Assembly (NCBI GenBank): GCA_964450385.1
Contig: CAYVEC010000013.1
Location: forward strand, 1-49,172
Reading direction: 5' to 3'
Length of the DNA: 49,172 nucleotides
Source: JAKLFA01 sp964450385
GTDB lineage: Bacteria; Omnitrophota; Gorgyraeia; Zapsychrales; JANLHA01
Positions 40,827 to 47,847 of the stretch are shown piece after piece. How positions within the stretch are numbered: position 1 is the first letter of the stretch; each line of letters starts with the position of its first letter. The notes under the pieces are model-generated. The model searched no databases. It was not told the DNA's origin and saw only the letters and a list, made by a program, of their open reading frames with translations. The translations under genes and the position numbers were made by a program.

Positions 40827-42293
40827 CTATCCCACACTGTGCTCGAGCTTCATCTCGAGCAGCCGGACCGCCTCAACGGCGAATTCCATGGGGAGTTTCG
40901 TGAACACCTCTTTACAGAACCCGTTAATGATGAGCGACACGGAGTGCTCGGCATCCAGGCCCCGCGACCGCAAATAAAAGATTTGGTCCTCGCTGATCTT
41001 CGACGTCGAGGCCTCATGCTCCGTCACCGCGCTCGGATGACGGATATCGATCACCGGAAAGGTGTTCGCCCGGCACCGGTTACCCACGAGCATCGAATCG
41101 CACTGAGAAAAATTCCTCGCCCGTTCCGCCGACGGAAGCACCTTGACCAGGCCCCGATAGGTATTGCTCGACTCATCCGTTGATATCCCCTTGGAAATGA
41201 TCCGGCTCCGGGTATCTTTCCCGATATGGATCATCTTGGTCCCGGTGTCTGCCTGCATCCGATGGTTCGTGAGCGCTACCGAATAGAACTCCCCGATCGA
41301 ATGATCACCCTCAAGCACCGTACTCGGATATTTCCAGGTAATGGCTGACCCCGCCTCGACCTGGGTCCAGGAGATCTTGGAATTGGCCCCCTGACAGCGG
41401 CCCCTTTTCGTGACGAAATTATAGATCCCGCCCCGGCCCTCGGGATCTCCGGCATACCAGTTCTGGACCGTGGAATACTTGATCTCGGCGCGCTCCAAGG
41501 CCACAAGCTCGACCACCGCGGCATGAAGCTGATTCTCATCGCGCATCGGCGCCGTACACCCTTCCAAATACGAAACATAGCTCGCCTCGTCGGCCACGAT
41601 CAGGGTCCGCTCAAACTGACCGCTCTGCGCCGCGTTGATCCTGAAATAGGTCGACAGGTCCATCGGGCAGCGCACCCCTTTGGGGATATAACAAAACGAC
41701 CCATCGGAGAACACAGCCGAATTCAAGGCCGCGAAAAAATTATCCGCGCGGGGCACCACCGAGCCCAAGTGCTGCCGCACAATGTCCGGATACCGCTGGA
41801 TCGCCTCAGACATCGAACAAAAGATGATGCCCTGCGCGGCCAGGATCTCCTGGTGCGTGGTCCCGATCGAGACGCTGTCAAAGACCGCGTCGACCGCAAC
41901 ACCCGCGAGCCGTTTCTGCTCGGTGAGCGGCACGCCCAGCCGCGTAAAGGTCTCGAGGATCTCCGAATCAACCTCGTCAAGCGACGCCGGGACCTTCTTC
42001 GGCGCCGTGTAATAACAGATCTCCTGATAATCGATCGTTGGGTATGCGAGACGCGCCCAGTGCGGTTCGGTCATGGTCTGCCAGGTCCGGAAGGCCTCAA
42101 GCCGCCACGCGAGCATCCACTCCGGCTCGTTCTTCTTCCGTGAAATAAGACGGACCGTCTCCTCGCTCAGGCCCTTCGGGATCGATTCGCTCTCGGTCTC
42201 GGTCACAAAGCCGTAACGGTACTCCCCCTGGCCCCAACCCGCCGGACCAGAGGTCATCTTTTCCGATGACGGCTGTTCTGGAACGTTAGTCAT
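40827..42293 (-). CDS. sufB: Fe-S cluster assembly protein SufB
   Basis: SufB holds the nascent cluster in the SufBCD complex. The protein of 488 residues has YIPKGVRCPMDLSTYFRINA, the core QVEAGSAITWKYPSTVLEGD and SKGISTDESSNTYRGLVKV, and ends SEDQIFYLRSRGLDAEHSVS. The region near SQCDSMLVGNRC contains the conserved cysteine and glutamate neighbourhood. The ATG at 42293 overlaps the end of the Rrf2 gene by eight bases and starts MTNVPEQP. A GTG at 42302 is less likely. Confidence 0.97.
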   Translation of the reverse strand: MTNVPEQPSSEKMTSGPAGWGQGEYRYGFVTETESESIPKGLSEETVRLISRKKNEPEWMLAWRLEAFRTWQTMTEPHWARLAYPTIDYQEICYYTAPKKVPASLDEVDSEILETFTRLGVPLTEQKRLAGVAVDAVFDSVSIGTTHQEILAAQGIIFCSMSEAIQRYPDIVRQHLGSVVPRADNFFAALNSAVFSDGSFCYIPKGVRCPMDLSTYFRINAAQSGQFERTLIVADEASYVSYLEGCTAPMRDENQLHAAVVELVALERAEIKYSTVQNWYAGDPEGRGGIYNFVTKRGRCQGANSKISWTQVEAGSAITWKYPSTVLEGDHSIGEFYSVALTNHRMQADTGTKMIHIGKDTRSRIISKGISTDESSNTYRGLVKVLPSAERARNFSQCDSMLVGNRCRANTFPVIDIRHPSAVTEHEASTSKISEDQIFYLRSRGLDAEHSVSLIINGFCKEVFTKLPMEFAVEAVRLLEMKLEHSVG

Positions 42294-42765
42294 CCGCCTC
42301 ACCGCCTTCTGCCCCGCCGTCCCCTTCAGCCGGACACGCCTGCGGCCGCTGCCGCGCCCTGCCTGTCACAAGAGATGCCACCGTGATCTCGGCGAGAAAA
42401 TTCTTGACCTGTTCATTCAATGACAGCAACGGACTGATCACCCCGCAGGTCTCCATGGCCTTACAGCTGAGCGGCCGGCCGGTCAAACAGCTCGTGATCC
42501 GCACCGGACCGAGGAGAATATCATTCAGATCCTTAAGGGAGATCCGGGTGATGTCCCGGATCAGCTGATAACCCCCGTGCGCGCCCTGCTCGGCGTGTAG
42601 GATCCCATGCTGGGCAAGAATCTGGAGGACCCTCGCCGTCGGGTCGAACGGGATCTTATACGCGTCGCAGACCTCCTTCGCCGAGGTGCGCTCCCCCGGG
42701 GTCTTAACGCTCATATGCTTTAAGGCAAGCAAGGCGTACCCGATTTTTTTATTCACCTTGAACAT
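42286..42765 (-). CDS. Rrf2-family transcriptional regulator with three cysteines
   Basis: Rrf2 regulators such as IscR and SufR sense iron-sulfur clusters and control assembly operons. The 159-residue protein has the winged helix start KKIGYALLALKHMSV and the recognition region IPFDPTARVLQILAQHGIL. HGGYQLIRD forms the wing. Cysteines C93, C101 and C107 (spacing x7, x5, against x5, x5 in IscR) could bind a cluster. The C terminus is rich in G, E and A. It lies second in the suf operon with only two bases after nfu and no separate ribosome site, so it is coupled to nfu and probably controls its own operon. Confidence 0.92.
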   Translation of the reverse strand: MFKVNKKIGYALLALKHMSVKTPGERTSAKEVCDAYKIPFDPTARVLQILAQHGILHAEQGAHGGYQLIRDITRISLKDLNDILLGPVRITSCLTGRPLSCKAMETCGVISPLLSLNEQVKNFLAEITVASLVTGRARQRPQACPAEGDGGAEGGEADD

Positions 42766-42767
42766 GG

Positions 42768-43316
42768 CTAGGCCGGCATGACCGTGATCTCAGGGTCGAA
42801 CTGTTCTCGAAGCACCCCCTCGATGAGCTGAAGGGTCCCGAAGGTCGCCGACGGGCAACACCCGCAGGCCCCCTGATAATGGATCCGAAGCATCTTTTGA
42901 TGATAGTCAATGATCTCGAGATCCCCGCCGTGCATCTGCAGGGCCGGGCGGATCGTCTGGTCAATGATCGTCTCGATCTTTTTAAGGTCCTCGCCGTCGG
43001 CACCTTGTGGGACGGGCCTGCCCGGAACCTTGAAATCCGGACTGTGGTAGGCCACCCCAACGGTAAGCTCGCGCTTAACGTCCCGTTCGAGCTCCTCCCA
43101 ATCCGCGCCGCCGTCCTGGGTGACCGTGACAAAATTCGCGGCCAAGGACACCTCGGTAACGTGCGGAAGCGACATCACCCGGCGGACAAGCTCAAGGTCG
43201 CCGGCCTCATCCAGGCTTTTGAAGACCGCGCGGCCCTCGGTCTTGATCACCCGGTCAATGATGAATTTTACGGTATTCGGATTTGGCGTGTTCTGCGAAA
43301 AAACATTAATGGACAT
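42768..43316 (-). CDS. nfu: NifU-like (Nfu) iron-sulfur carrier protein
   Basis: Nfu proteins carry [4Fe-4S] clusters to target enzymes. The 182-residue protein has an N-terminal Nfu domain (residues 1-90: FSQNTPNPNTVKFIID and the LF..DEAGD-type loop as SLDEAGDLELV). It also has a C-terminal NifU domain with IRPALQMHGGDLEIIDY and the cluster motif GACGCCPSATFGTLQ. The extra cysteine within CxxC (CGCC) is uncommon. The ATG at 43316 has GAGAGGGG upstream. It is the first gene of the suf operon, which is not the usual place. Confidence 0.94.
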   Translation of the reverse strand: MSINVFSQNTPNPNTVKFIIDRVIKTEGRAVFKSLDEAGDLELVRRVMSLPHVTEVSLAANFVTVTQDGGADWEELERDVKRELTVGVAYHSPDFKVPGRPVPQGADGEDLKKIETIIDQTIRPALQMHGGDLEIIDYHQKMLRIHYQGACGCCPSATFGTLQLIEGVLREQFDPEITVMPA

Positions 43317-43352
43317 ACCCGGTTCCCCTCTCTGTGCGTCCTCATTCCGGCA

Positions 43353-43370
43353 ATTTCGAAATAAGTACTT
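43353..43370. promoter_or_regulatory. Paired palindromes in the suf operon leader, possible operator
   Basis: Two perfect palindromes, ATTTCGAAAT (43353-43362) and AAGTACTT (43363-43370), are adjacent in the leader between the promoter and nfu. They could bind a dimeric regulator such as the Rrf2 protein of this operon, or be chance in A/T-rich DNA. They do not match the published IscR consensus closely. Confidence 0.35.
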
Positions 43371-43408
43371 TGTTTTATAACGCATTTATACGATGATTTA
43401 TAATGAAT

Positions 43409-43436
43409 ATTTTATCCAATATCTCTTTTCTGTCAA
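43409..43436 (-). promoter_or_regulatory. Strong promoter of the nfu-rrf2-suf operon
   Basis: On the minus strand TTGACA (43436-43431) is perfect and TAAAAT (43414-43409) has one mismatch, with 16 bases between. The predicted start near 43402 gives a leader of about 85 bases, longer than others here. The leader holds the palindromes at 43353-43370. Confidence 0.8.
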
Positions 43437-43473
43437 TAAATACTTCTAAACTCGCCTTAGTTCGGCCCCGCGC

Positions 43474-44673
43474 TCACGCCCGGGCCAAAAAGGTCGTATA
43501 GATGTAATCCGCGAAGGGAAAGGCACAGGTGAAGGCCGGTGAGACCGCGTTAAGAATGTGGACAGACCCCGGCGTGGCCTCAACGACAAAATCCTGAACC
43601 AGACATCCGTTGGGGATGTCGAGGAGCTGGGCCCGGATCCCGGGCGGGGTATAATCACCGAACCCCTCAGGGTCGATCCCGGGGATCATCTGCTGAGCGA
43701 GCGAAATAAAATAGCGCCGCCCATACTTCCGGATCTCCTCAAACGCCAGGTCACGGAAATGAAAGGCATTGGTCAGAAAAAGCCGTGCCTCATGCGTCAG
43801 GATCTCGGCGGCCTCACCCACGCGGAAGCCCGAGACCCCGGCGTAATTCTCCCGCCAAAAGGCCGGGATCGCCGTGGGCCCGATCTTGATATGGTCATCC
43901 ACGGTCTTGGTAAAATGGACGCCGAGGAATGGGTTATTTAAATTCGGCACCGGATAGACATTGATCCGCACATCTGTCGTGTTCTTGGCGTATTTTAGAT
44001 ATAGGCCCTTAAACGGGATCATCGTATACCGCCGCGCCAGGCCGACATCCCTCGCCACCCGGTCGGCATAAAGCCCGGCGCAGTTGATCATCGTTCCGGC
44101 GGAGAATTCACCCGCGGTCGTCTCGATGACCCCGTCCCGCGCTCCGATATAGCGCGCGTTAAAACAGAACACCACCCCGGCAGTCTTCAGGTTCTCATAG
44201 ATCGCCTCGCAGACCCGGAGCGGGTCCAGACTGGCCGTGTCCGGCGAATACAGGGCCTCGCGGAAGGTCCGCACCCCAGGCTCAATCTCCCGGGCCTCGG
44301 CCTCTGAGATGAGCGAGACCCGGCTGCCGTTCTTCATCCCCCGCTCAAAAAGGACATGGAGCTGACATCGCTCCGCCTCATCCTGGGCCACGACGAGCTT
44401 GCCGCAGGCGTTGACAGGGATCCCGCGCTCCGCGCAAAACCGCTTCATCGCCTGATTCCCAGCCACGGTGAAGCGCGCCTTAAAACTATCAGCGGTGTAA
44501 TAGAACCCCGCGTGGAGGATCCCGCTGTTCCGGCCCGAGGCATGGGCCCCGACCCGGGCCTCTTTCTCGATCACCGCGATCCGCTCCGCGGGAACCACCT
44601 CGGCGAGCCGGCGGGCGAGGCTGAGCCCTACGATACCCGCGCCAATGATCACATAATCATAATGTTTAGTCAT
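43474..44673 (-). CDS. lhgO: L-2-hydroxyglutarate oxidase-like FAD enzyme
   Basis: LhgO oxidises L-2-hydroxyglutarate to 2-oxoglutarate and passes electrons to the membrane. The 399-residue protein starts with the FAD loop YVIIGAGIVGLSLARRLAE. It has GAHASGRNSGILHAGFYY, ASLDPLRVCEAIYEN, MINCAGLYADRVA and a C-terminal FAD contact VEATPGSVHILNAVSPAFT. The GRNSGxLHAGxYY motif is typical of LhgO. There is no clear ribosome site before ATG 44673. It lies 69 bases after the tautomerase-like gene. Related glycerol-3-phosphate or sarcosine oxidases are less likely. Confidence 0.88.
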   Translation of the reverse strand: MTKHYDYVIIGAGIVGLSLARRLAEVVPAERIAVIEKEARVGAHASGRNSGILHAGFYYTADSFKARFTVAGNQAMKRFCAERGIPVNACGKLVVAQDEAERCQLHVLFERGMKNGSRVSLISEAEAREIEPGVRTFREALYSPDTASLDPLRVCEAIYENLKTAGVVFCFNARYIGARDGVIETTAGEFSAGTMINCAGLYADRVARDVGLARRYTMIPFKGLYLKYAKNTTDVRINVYPVPNLNNPFLGVHFTKTVDDHIKIGPTAIPAFWRENYAGVSGFRVGEAAEILTHEARLFLTNAFHFRDLAFEEIRKYGRRYFISLAQQMIPGIDPEGFGDYTPPGIRAQLLDIPNGCLVQDFVVEATPGSVHILNAVSPAFTCAFPFADYIYTTFLARA

Positions 44674-44742
44674 ACGAACGATGGAGTTAATGGTTTGAAA
44701 GATCCCCGCAGGTCATGAACCCGGCAGGAACGATCGTCCCCC

Positions 44743-44922
44743 TTAACCGAAAAAACGGTCGCCCTGCGCCCACTGGCTCCCGGGGACCTCGTCGATCACG
44801 AGATACGTGTGCTCTTTCGGCTTATGGGCCACGCGCTCGAGGGTATCACTGAATTCCCGGGCGATCTGGGCCTTTTGCTCGCGGGTCAGTGTTCCAACGA
44901 GCTTTAGATTGATATACGGCAT
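44743..44922 (-). CDS. 4-oxalocrotonate tautomerase-family small protein
   Basis: Tautomerases of this family use the N-terminal proline, exposed after removal of methionine, as the acid-base catalyst. The 59-residue protein begins MPYINLKLVGTLTREQKAQI. It has the helix AREFSDTLERVAHKP and ends VIDEVPGSQWAQGDRFFG, close to the family length of 60-62. The ATG at 44922 has AAGGAGAG upstream, which fixes Pro as residue 2. It lies ten bases after metW. Its substrate is not known. Confidence 0.9.
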   Translation of the reverse strand: MPYINLKLVGTLTREQKAQIAREFSDTLERVAHKPKEHTYLVIDEVPGSQWAQGDRFFG

Positions 44923-44932
44923 CGCTCTCTCC

Positions 44933-45538
44933 TTATGGTTTCTGAAGGACAAAGATCCCGAGCGTGGCAAAAAGGTTCGGCAGGAACGGGACCCGGCGTG
45001 TCACCCCGATCGCGACCTGCTGACAGATCCGTATTTTTTTATGGCGGCAAAACCGCCGAAAATCATGGAGACTGAAAAACCGGAGGTTCGGCGTGTTATA
45101 CCATTCATACGGCAGGCACTTGGTCTTGGGCACGCGGCCCTCAAAGAAGATCTGGACCCGCGCCTTCCAAAAACAAAAATTCGGCACGCCCACAATGACC
45201 TTTTTCCCGATCCTGAGGGCGTCGAGGATCACCTTCTCAGCATCGAGCACCTGCTGAAGGCTCTCGTTAAAGATCACATAATCAAATCTCTTGTCCGTAT
45301 AATGCTCGAGCTCGTCATTGATGTCCGCGTGCGACACCGTAAGCCCGCGCTCCATGCACTGGCAGACCGAGCGCTCGTCAAGCTCTATCCCTGATCCATG
45401 GCACCGTTTCTGCTGAATGAGACGGCTCAGCAATTCACCATCCCCGCAGCCGAGGTCCAGGATCCGCGACCCGGGCTCCACGATCCCGCAGATCACCTCA
45501 TAATCCGGACGCGCGACATCGTGTCCCTTCGTACTCAT
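44933..45538 (-). CDS. metW: Methionine biosynthesis protein MetW
   Basis: MetW has a methyltransferase-like fold and is needed for full activity of MetX in several bacteria. The 201-residue protein has the motif ILDLGCGDGELLSRL, GIELDERSV, the characteristic DYVIFNESLQQVLD (usually VILSQTLQ), VGVPNFCFWKARVQIFF and PYEWYNTPNLRFFS. The last two are typical of MetW. It overlaps metX by four bases (ATGA). Confidence 0.94.
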   Translation of the reverse strand: MSTKGHDVARPDYEVICGIVEPGSRILDLGCGDGELLSRLIQQKRCHGSGIELDERSVCQCMERGLTVSHADINDELEHYTDKRFDYVIFNESLQQVLDAEKVILDALRIGKKVIVGVPNFCFWKARVQIFFEGRVPKTKCLPYEWYNTPNLRFFSLHDFRRFCRHKKIRICQQVAIGVTRRVPFLPNLFATLGIFVLQKP

Positions 45539-46671
45539 GCCTGCTCCATCATCATGCGGTTAAGAAAATGCCGGACGACCTGATCCTGGCGGTCATTCTC
45601 GATCAAAAAGGCGTCATGGCCGTAATCCGAATCGATCACGATATTCGAGACGTCATGGTCATTGGCCTTAAGTGCCGTGACAAAGGTCTTGAGCTGATGC
45701 GACGGGTAGAGCCAGTCGGATGAGAATGAGATCACGAGGAATTTAGAATCCACGTGCTTCAGGGCCCGCGCTAGATTCCCTTCCTCTTCCTCAAGATCGA
45801 AATAATCAACGGCCTTCGTGATATACAGATACGAATTCGCGTCAAAACGATCCACGAAACTATCCCCCCGGTAACGGAGATAGTTCTGCACCTCAAAATC
45901 CATGGAAAAATCATAGCCGACCCGCTCCTTATCGATGAGCCGGCGTCCGAACTTTTCATCCATGGACTTTTCGCTCATGTAGGTGATGTGTCCGATCATC
46001 CGGGCCAGGGCGAGCCCCCGCCGGGGCAGGGTCTTTCCATAATAATCACCTCCGCACCAGTCGGGATCAGACATGATCGCCTGGCGGCCGACCTCATGCA
46101 AGGCGATCTGCTGGGCATTATGTCGGTAATTCGTCGCGATGATGATCGCGGACTGAACGATCTGGGGGTACAGGACCGCCCACTTCATGGCCTGGAGCCC
46201 GCCCATGGATCCGCCCGCAACCGACAGGAGCTGGGTGATCCCGAGATGGTCAAGAAGTCGCTTTTGAACCTCGACCATATCCTTGATCGTGATCACAGGA
46301 AAATTCAGGCCGTAGGGCCGGCCCGTCGCGGGATCGATCGAGGACGGTCCGGTCGTGCCCTGGCATCCGCCGAGCACGTTCGAAGAGATGATGAAATATT
46401 TGTCCGTGTCAAAGGCCTTGCCCGGACCGATCATAATGTCCCACCAGCCGGGTTTTTTGGCGCCCTCATGCCAACCCGCGGCATGGGCGTCGCCCGAGAG
46501 GGCGTGACAGATGAGAACCGCGTTCGATCGCGCGGCATTAAGCGTGCCGTAGGTCTCATAGGCGATCGTGATGGGGCCGAGACGCGCCCCGCTTTTCAAA
46601 ACTAATTCATCCGGAGGCTCACAGACCGTGACCGACTGCGTCGCGACGATCCCTAAACTCTGACTTTCCAT
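45535..46671 (-). CDS. metX: Homoserine O-acetyltransferase MetX
   Basis: MetX acylates homoserine to start methionine synthesis. The 378-residue alpha/beta hydrolase has the nucleophile S155 in SVAGGSMGGLQAMKW. The aspartate is in FSSDWLYPS and the histidine in DYGHDAFLIE, so the triad is complete. LICHALSGDAHAAG and GCQGTTGPSS form the oxyanion side. AGGG lies seven bases before the ATG. Some MetX enzymes use succinyl-CoA, and I cannot tell from motifs alone. No SAM riboswitch is visible upstream. Confidence 0.95.
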   Translation of the reverse strand: MESQSLGIVATQSVTVCEPPDELVLKSGARLGPITIAYETYGTLNAARSNAVLICHALSGDAHAAGWHEGAKKPGWWDIMIGPGKAFDTDKYFIISSNVLGGCQGTTGPSSIDPATGRPYGLNFPVITIKDMVEVQKRLLDHLGITQLLSVAGGSMGGLQAMKWAVLYPQIVQSAIIIATNYRHNAQQIALHEVGRQAIMSDPDWCGGDYYGKTLPRRGLALARMIGHITYMSEKSMDEKFGRRLIDKERVGYDFSMDFEVQNYLRYRGDSFVDRFDANSYLYITKAVDYFDLEEEEGNLARALKHVDSKFLVISFSSDWLYPSHQLKTFVTALKANDHDVSNIVIDSDYGHDAFLIENDRQDQVVRHFLNRMMMEQA

Positions 46672-46709
46672 GGGCAGCCCTAAAAAATGGTGGTGTTAGA
46701 TACGGAAAA

Positions 46710-46738
46710 ATATTAACACATTTCATCCGGCCGTTCAA
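46710..46738 (-). promoter_or_regulatory. Promoter candidate for metX-metW
   Basis: TTGAAC (46738-46733), 17 bases, TAATAT (46715-46710) on the minus strand, in the gap after nadA. The predicted leader is about 30 bases, too short for a riboswitch. Confidence 0.55.
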
Positions 46739-46747
46739 CACGGAATC

Positions 46748-47770
46748 TCACGCACCGGCATACCGGAACATGGCCTCGATCGACCGCAGGGCCCGCTGGC
46801 GCAGACCCTCTTCGATGACCACGCGCTCGGTCTCCCGCGGCACGGTCATGACGCGATGGATATCCTCAAGGCTGTTCGACTTCATGAACTCACAGACGCG
46901 GCAGGCGCCGACCAGGTTCTTGTCCGGATATTCGACCTTGATCCGGTGCCCGAGCCCGCACTCGGTGAGGACCAGAAAGTCCTTCGCCGGTGAGGCCGCG
47001 ATAAACGACATCATCTGCGAGGTACTGCCGACAAAGTCCGCCTTTCGGCAAACCTCGGGCAGGCATTCGGGATGCGCGACAACCACGACACCCGGGACCT
47101 CGAGGCGGACCTGATCGATCTCCTCGGCCCGGATCTCCTGATGGACCGTGCAGTCGCCGGGAAAATATTTGATGTCCTTATGAATCCCCCGGCGGGCAAG
47201 GTCCTCGATGATATTCTGGGCCATCTGCTGGTCCGGCAAAAAATAAATCTTATCGGTGGGCAGGCGCTCAATGATCTTAACGACATTGCCCGAGGTCACG
47301 CAGACATCGCACTCGGCCTTGACCTCGACCGTGGTATTGATGTAGCAGACAAAGGTATAGTCGGGATATTCCTTCCGCAGACCGCGGACCTGCTCGGCCG
47401 TGATCGCGTCCGCCAGGGTACAGCCGGCATTGCGGGCCGGAACCAAGACCTCTTTATTCGGGTTAAGGATCTTGGCCGTCTCACCCATGAACCTCACCGC
47501 GACAAAGACGATCGTATCGGCTGATGTTTTTAACGCGTCGCGGCTCAACCCATAAGAATCCCCGACGAAATCCGCGACCCCATAAATGATCTCAGGCGTA
47601 ACATAAGTATGGGCGAGGATCACCGCGTTCTGTTCGGCCTTGAGCCGGTTGATCTCGGTGATAAGCGGCATGAATTCTTCGCACTTTTTTAGGGAATATT
47701 GGCAGCAGCTGGCGCCGAGCTTGATATTCTTAAGTTTTGCGTACAGTTCCTGCGCCGTGTGTATCGTCAT
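46748..47770 (-). CDS. nadA: Quinolinate synthase NadA
   Basis: NadA condenses iminoaspartate with dihydroxyacetone phosphate to quinolinate using a [4Fe-4S] cluster. The 340-residue protein has ILAHTYVTPEI, VGDSYGLSR, FMGETAKILNPNKEV, HPECLPEV and VGSTSQMMSF. The three cluster cysteines appear in NAGCTLADA, in TECGLGHRI and in ACRVCEFMK. Iminoaspartate would come from NadX at 7170-7976. It lies 77 bases after miaB with its own promoter. Confidence 0.97.
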   Translation of the reverse strand: MTIHTAQELYAKLKNIKLGASCCQYSLKKCEEFMPLITEINRLKAEQNAVILAHTYVTPEIIYGVADFVGDSYGLSRDALKTSADTIVFVAVRFMGETAKILNPNKEVLVPARNAGCTLADAITAEQVRGLRKEYPDYTFVCYINTTVEVKAECDVCVTSGNVVKIIERLPTDKIYFLPDQQMAQNIIEDLARRGIHKDIKYFPGDCTVHQEIRAEEIDQVRLEVPGVVVVAHPECLPEVCRKADFVGSTSQMMSFIAASPAKDFLVLTECGLGHRIKVEYPDKNLVGACRVCEFMKSNSLEDIHRVMTVPRETERVVIEEGLRQRALRSIEAMFRYAGA

Positions 47771-47803
47771 GCCCTGCCCTTATCGTGGAAAATAATTGTG
47801 TAC

Positions 47804-47832
47804 ACTATACGGCAAAAACCGCAAGAAATCAA
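47804..47832 (-). promoter_or_regulatory. Promoter candidate for nadA
   Basis: TTGATT (47832-47827), 17 bases, TATAGT (47809-47804) on the minus strand, starting 16 bases before the miaB stop is cleared. The predicted leader is about 27 bases. The -10 has one mismatch. Confidence 0.65.
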
Positions 47833-47847
47833 GCATTACGCCAGGCC

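Noticed and set aside
43474..43500. G+C-rich stem near the lhgO stop as a terminator
   Set aside because: The stem has mismatches and a bulge, and no T-run follows on the minus strand.
46672..46747. SAM riboswitch before metX
   Set aside because: The gap is only 76 bases, half of it promoter, and no paired structure of the known SAM classes fits.
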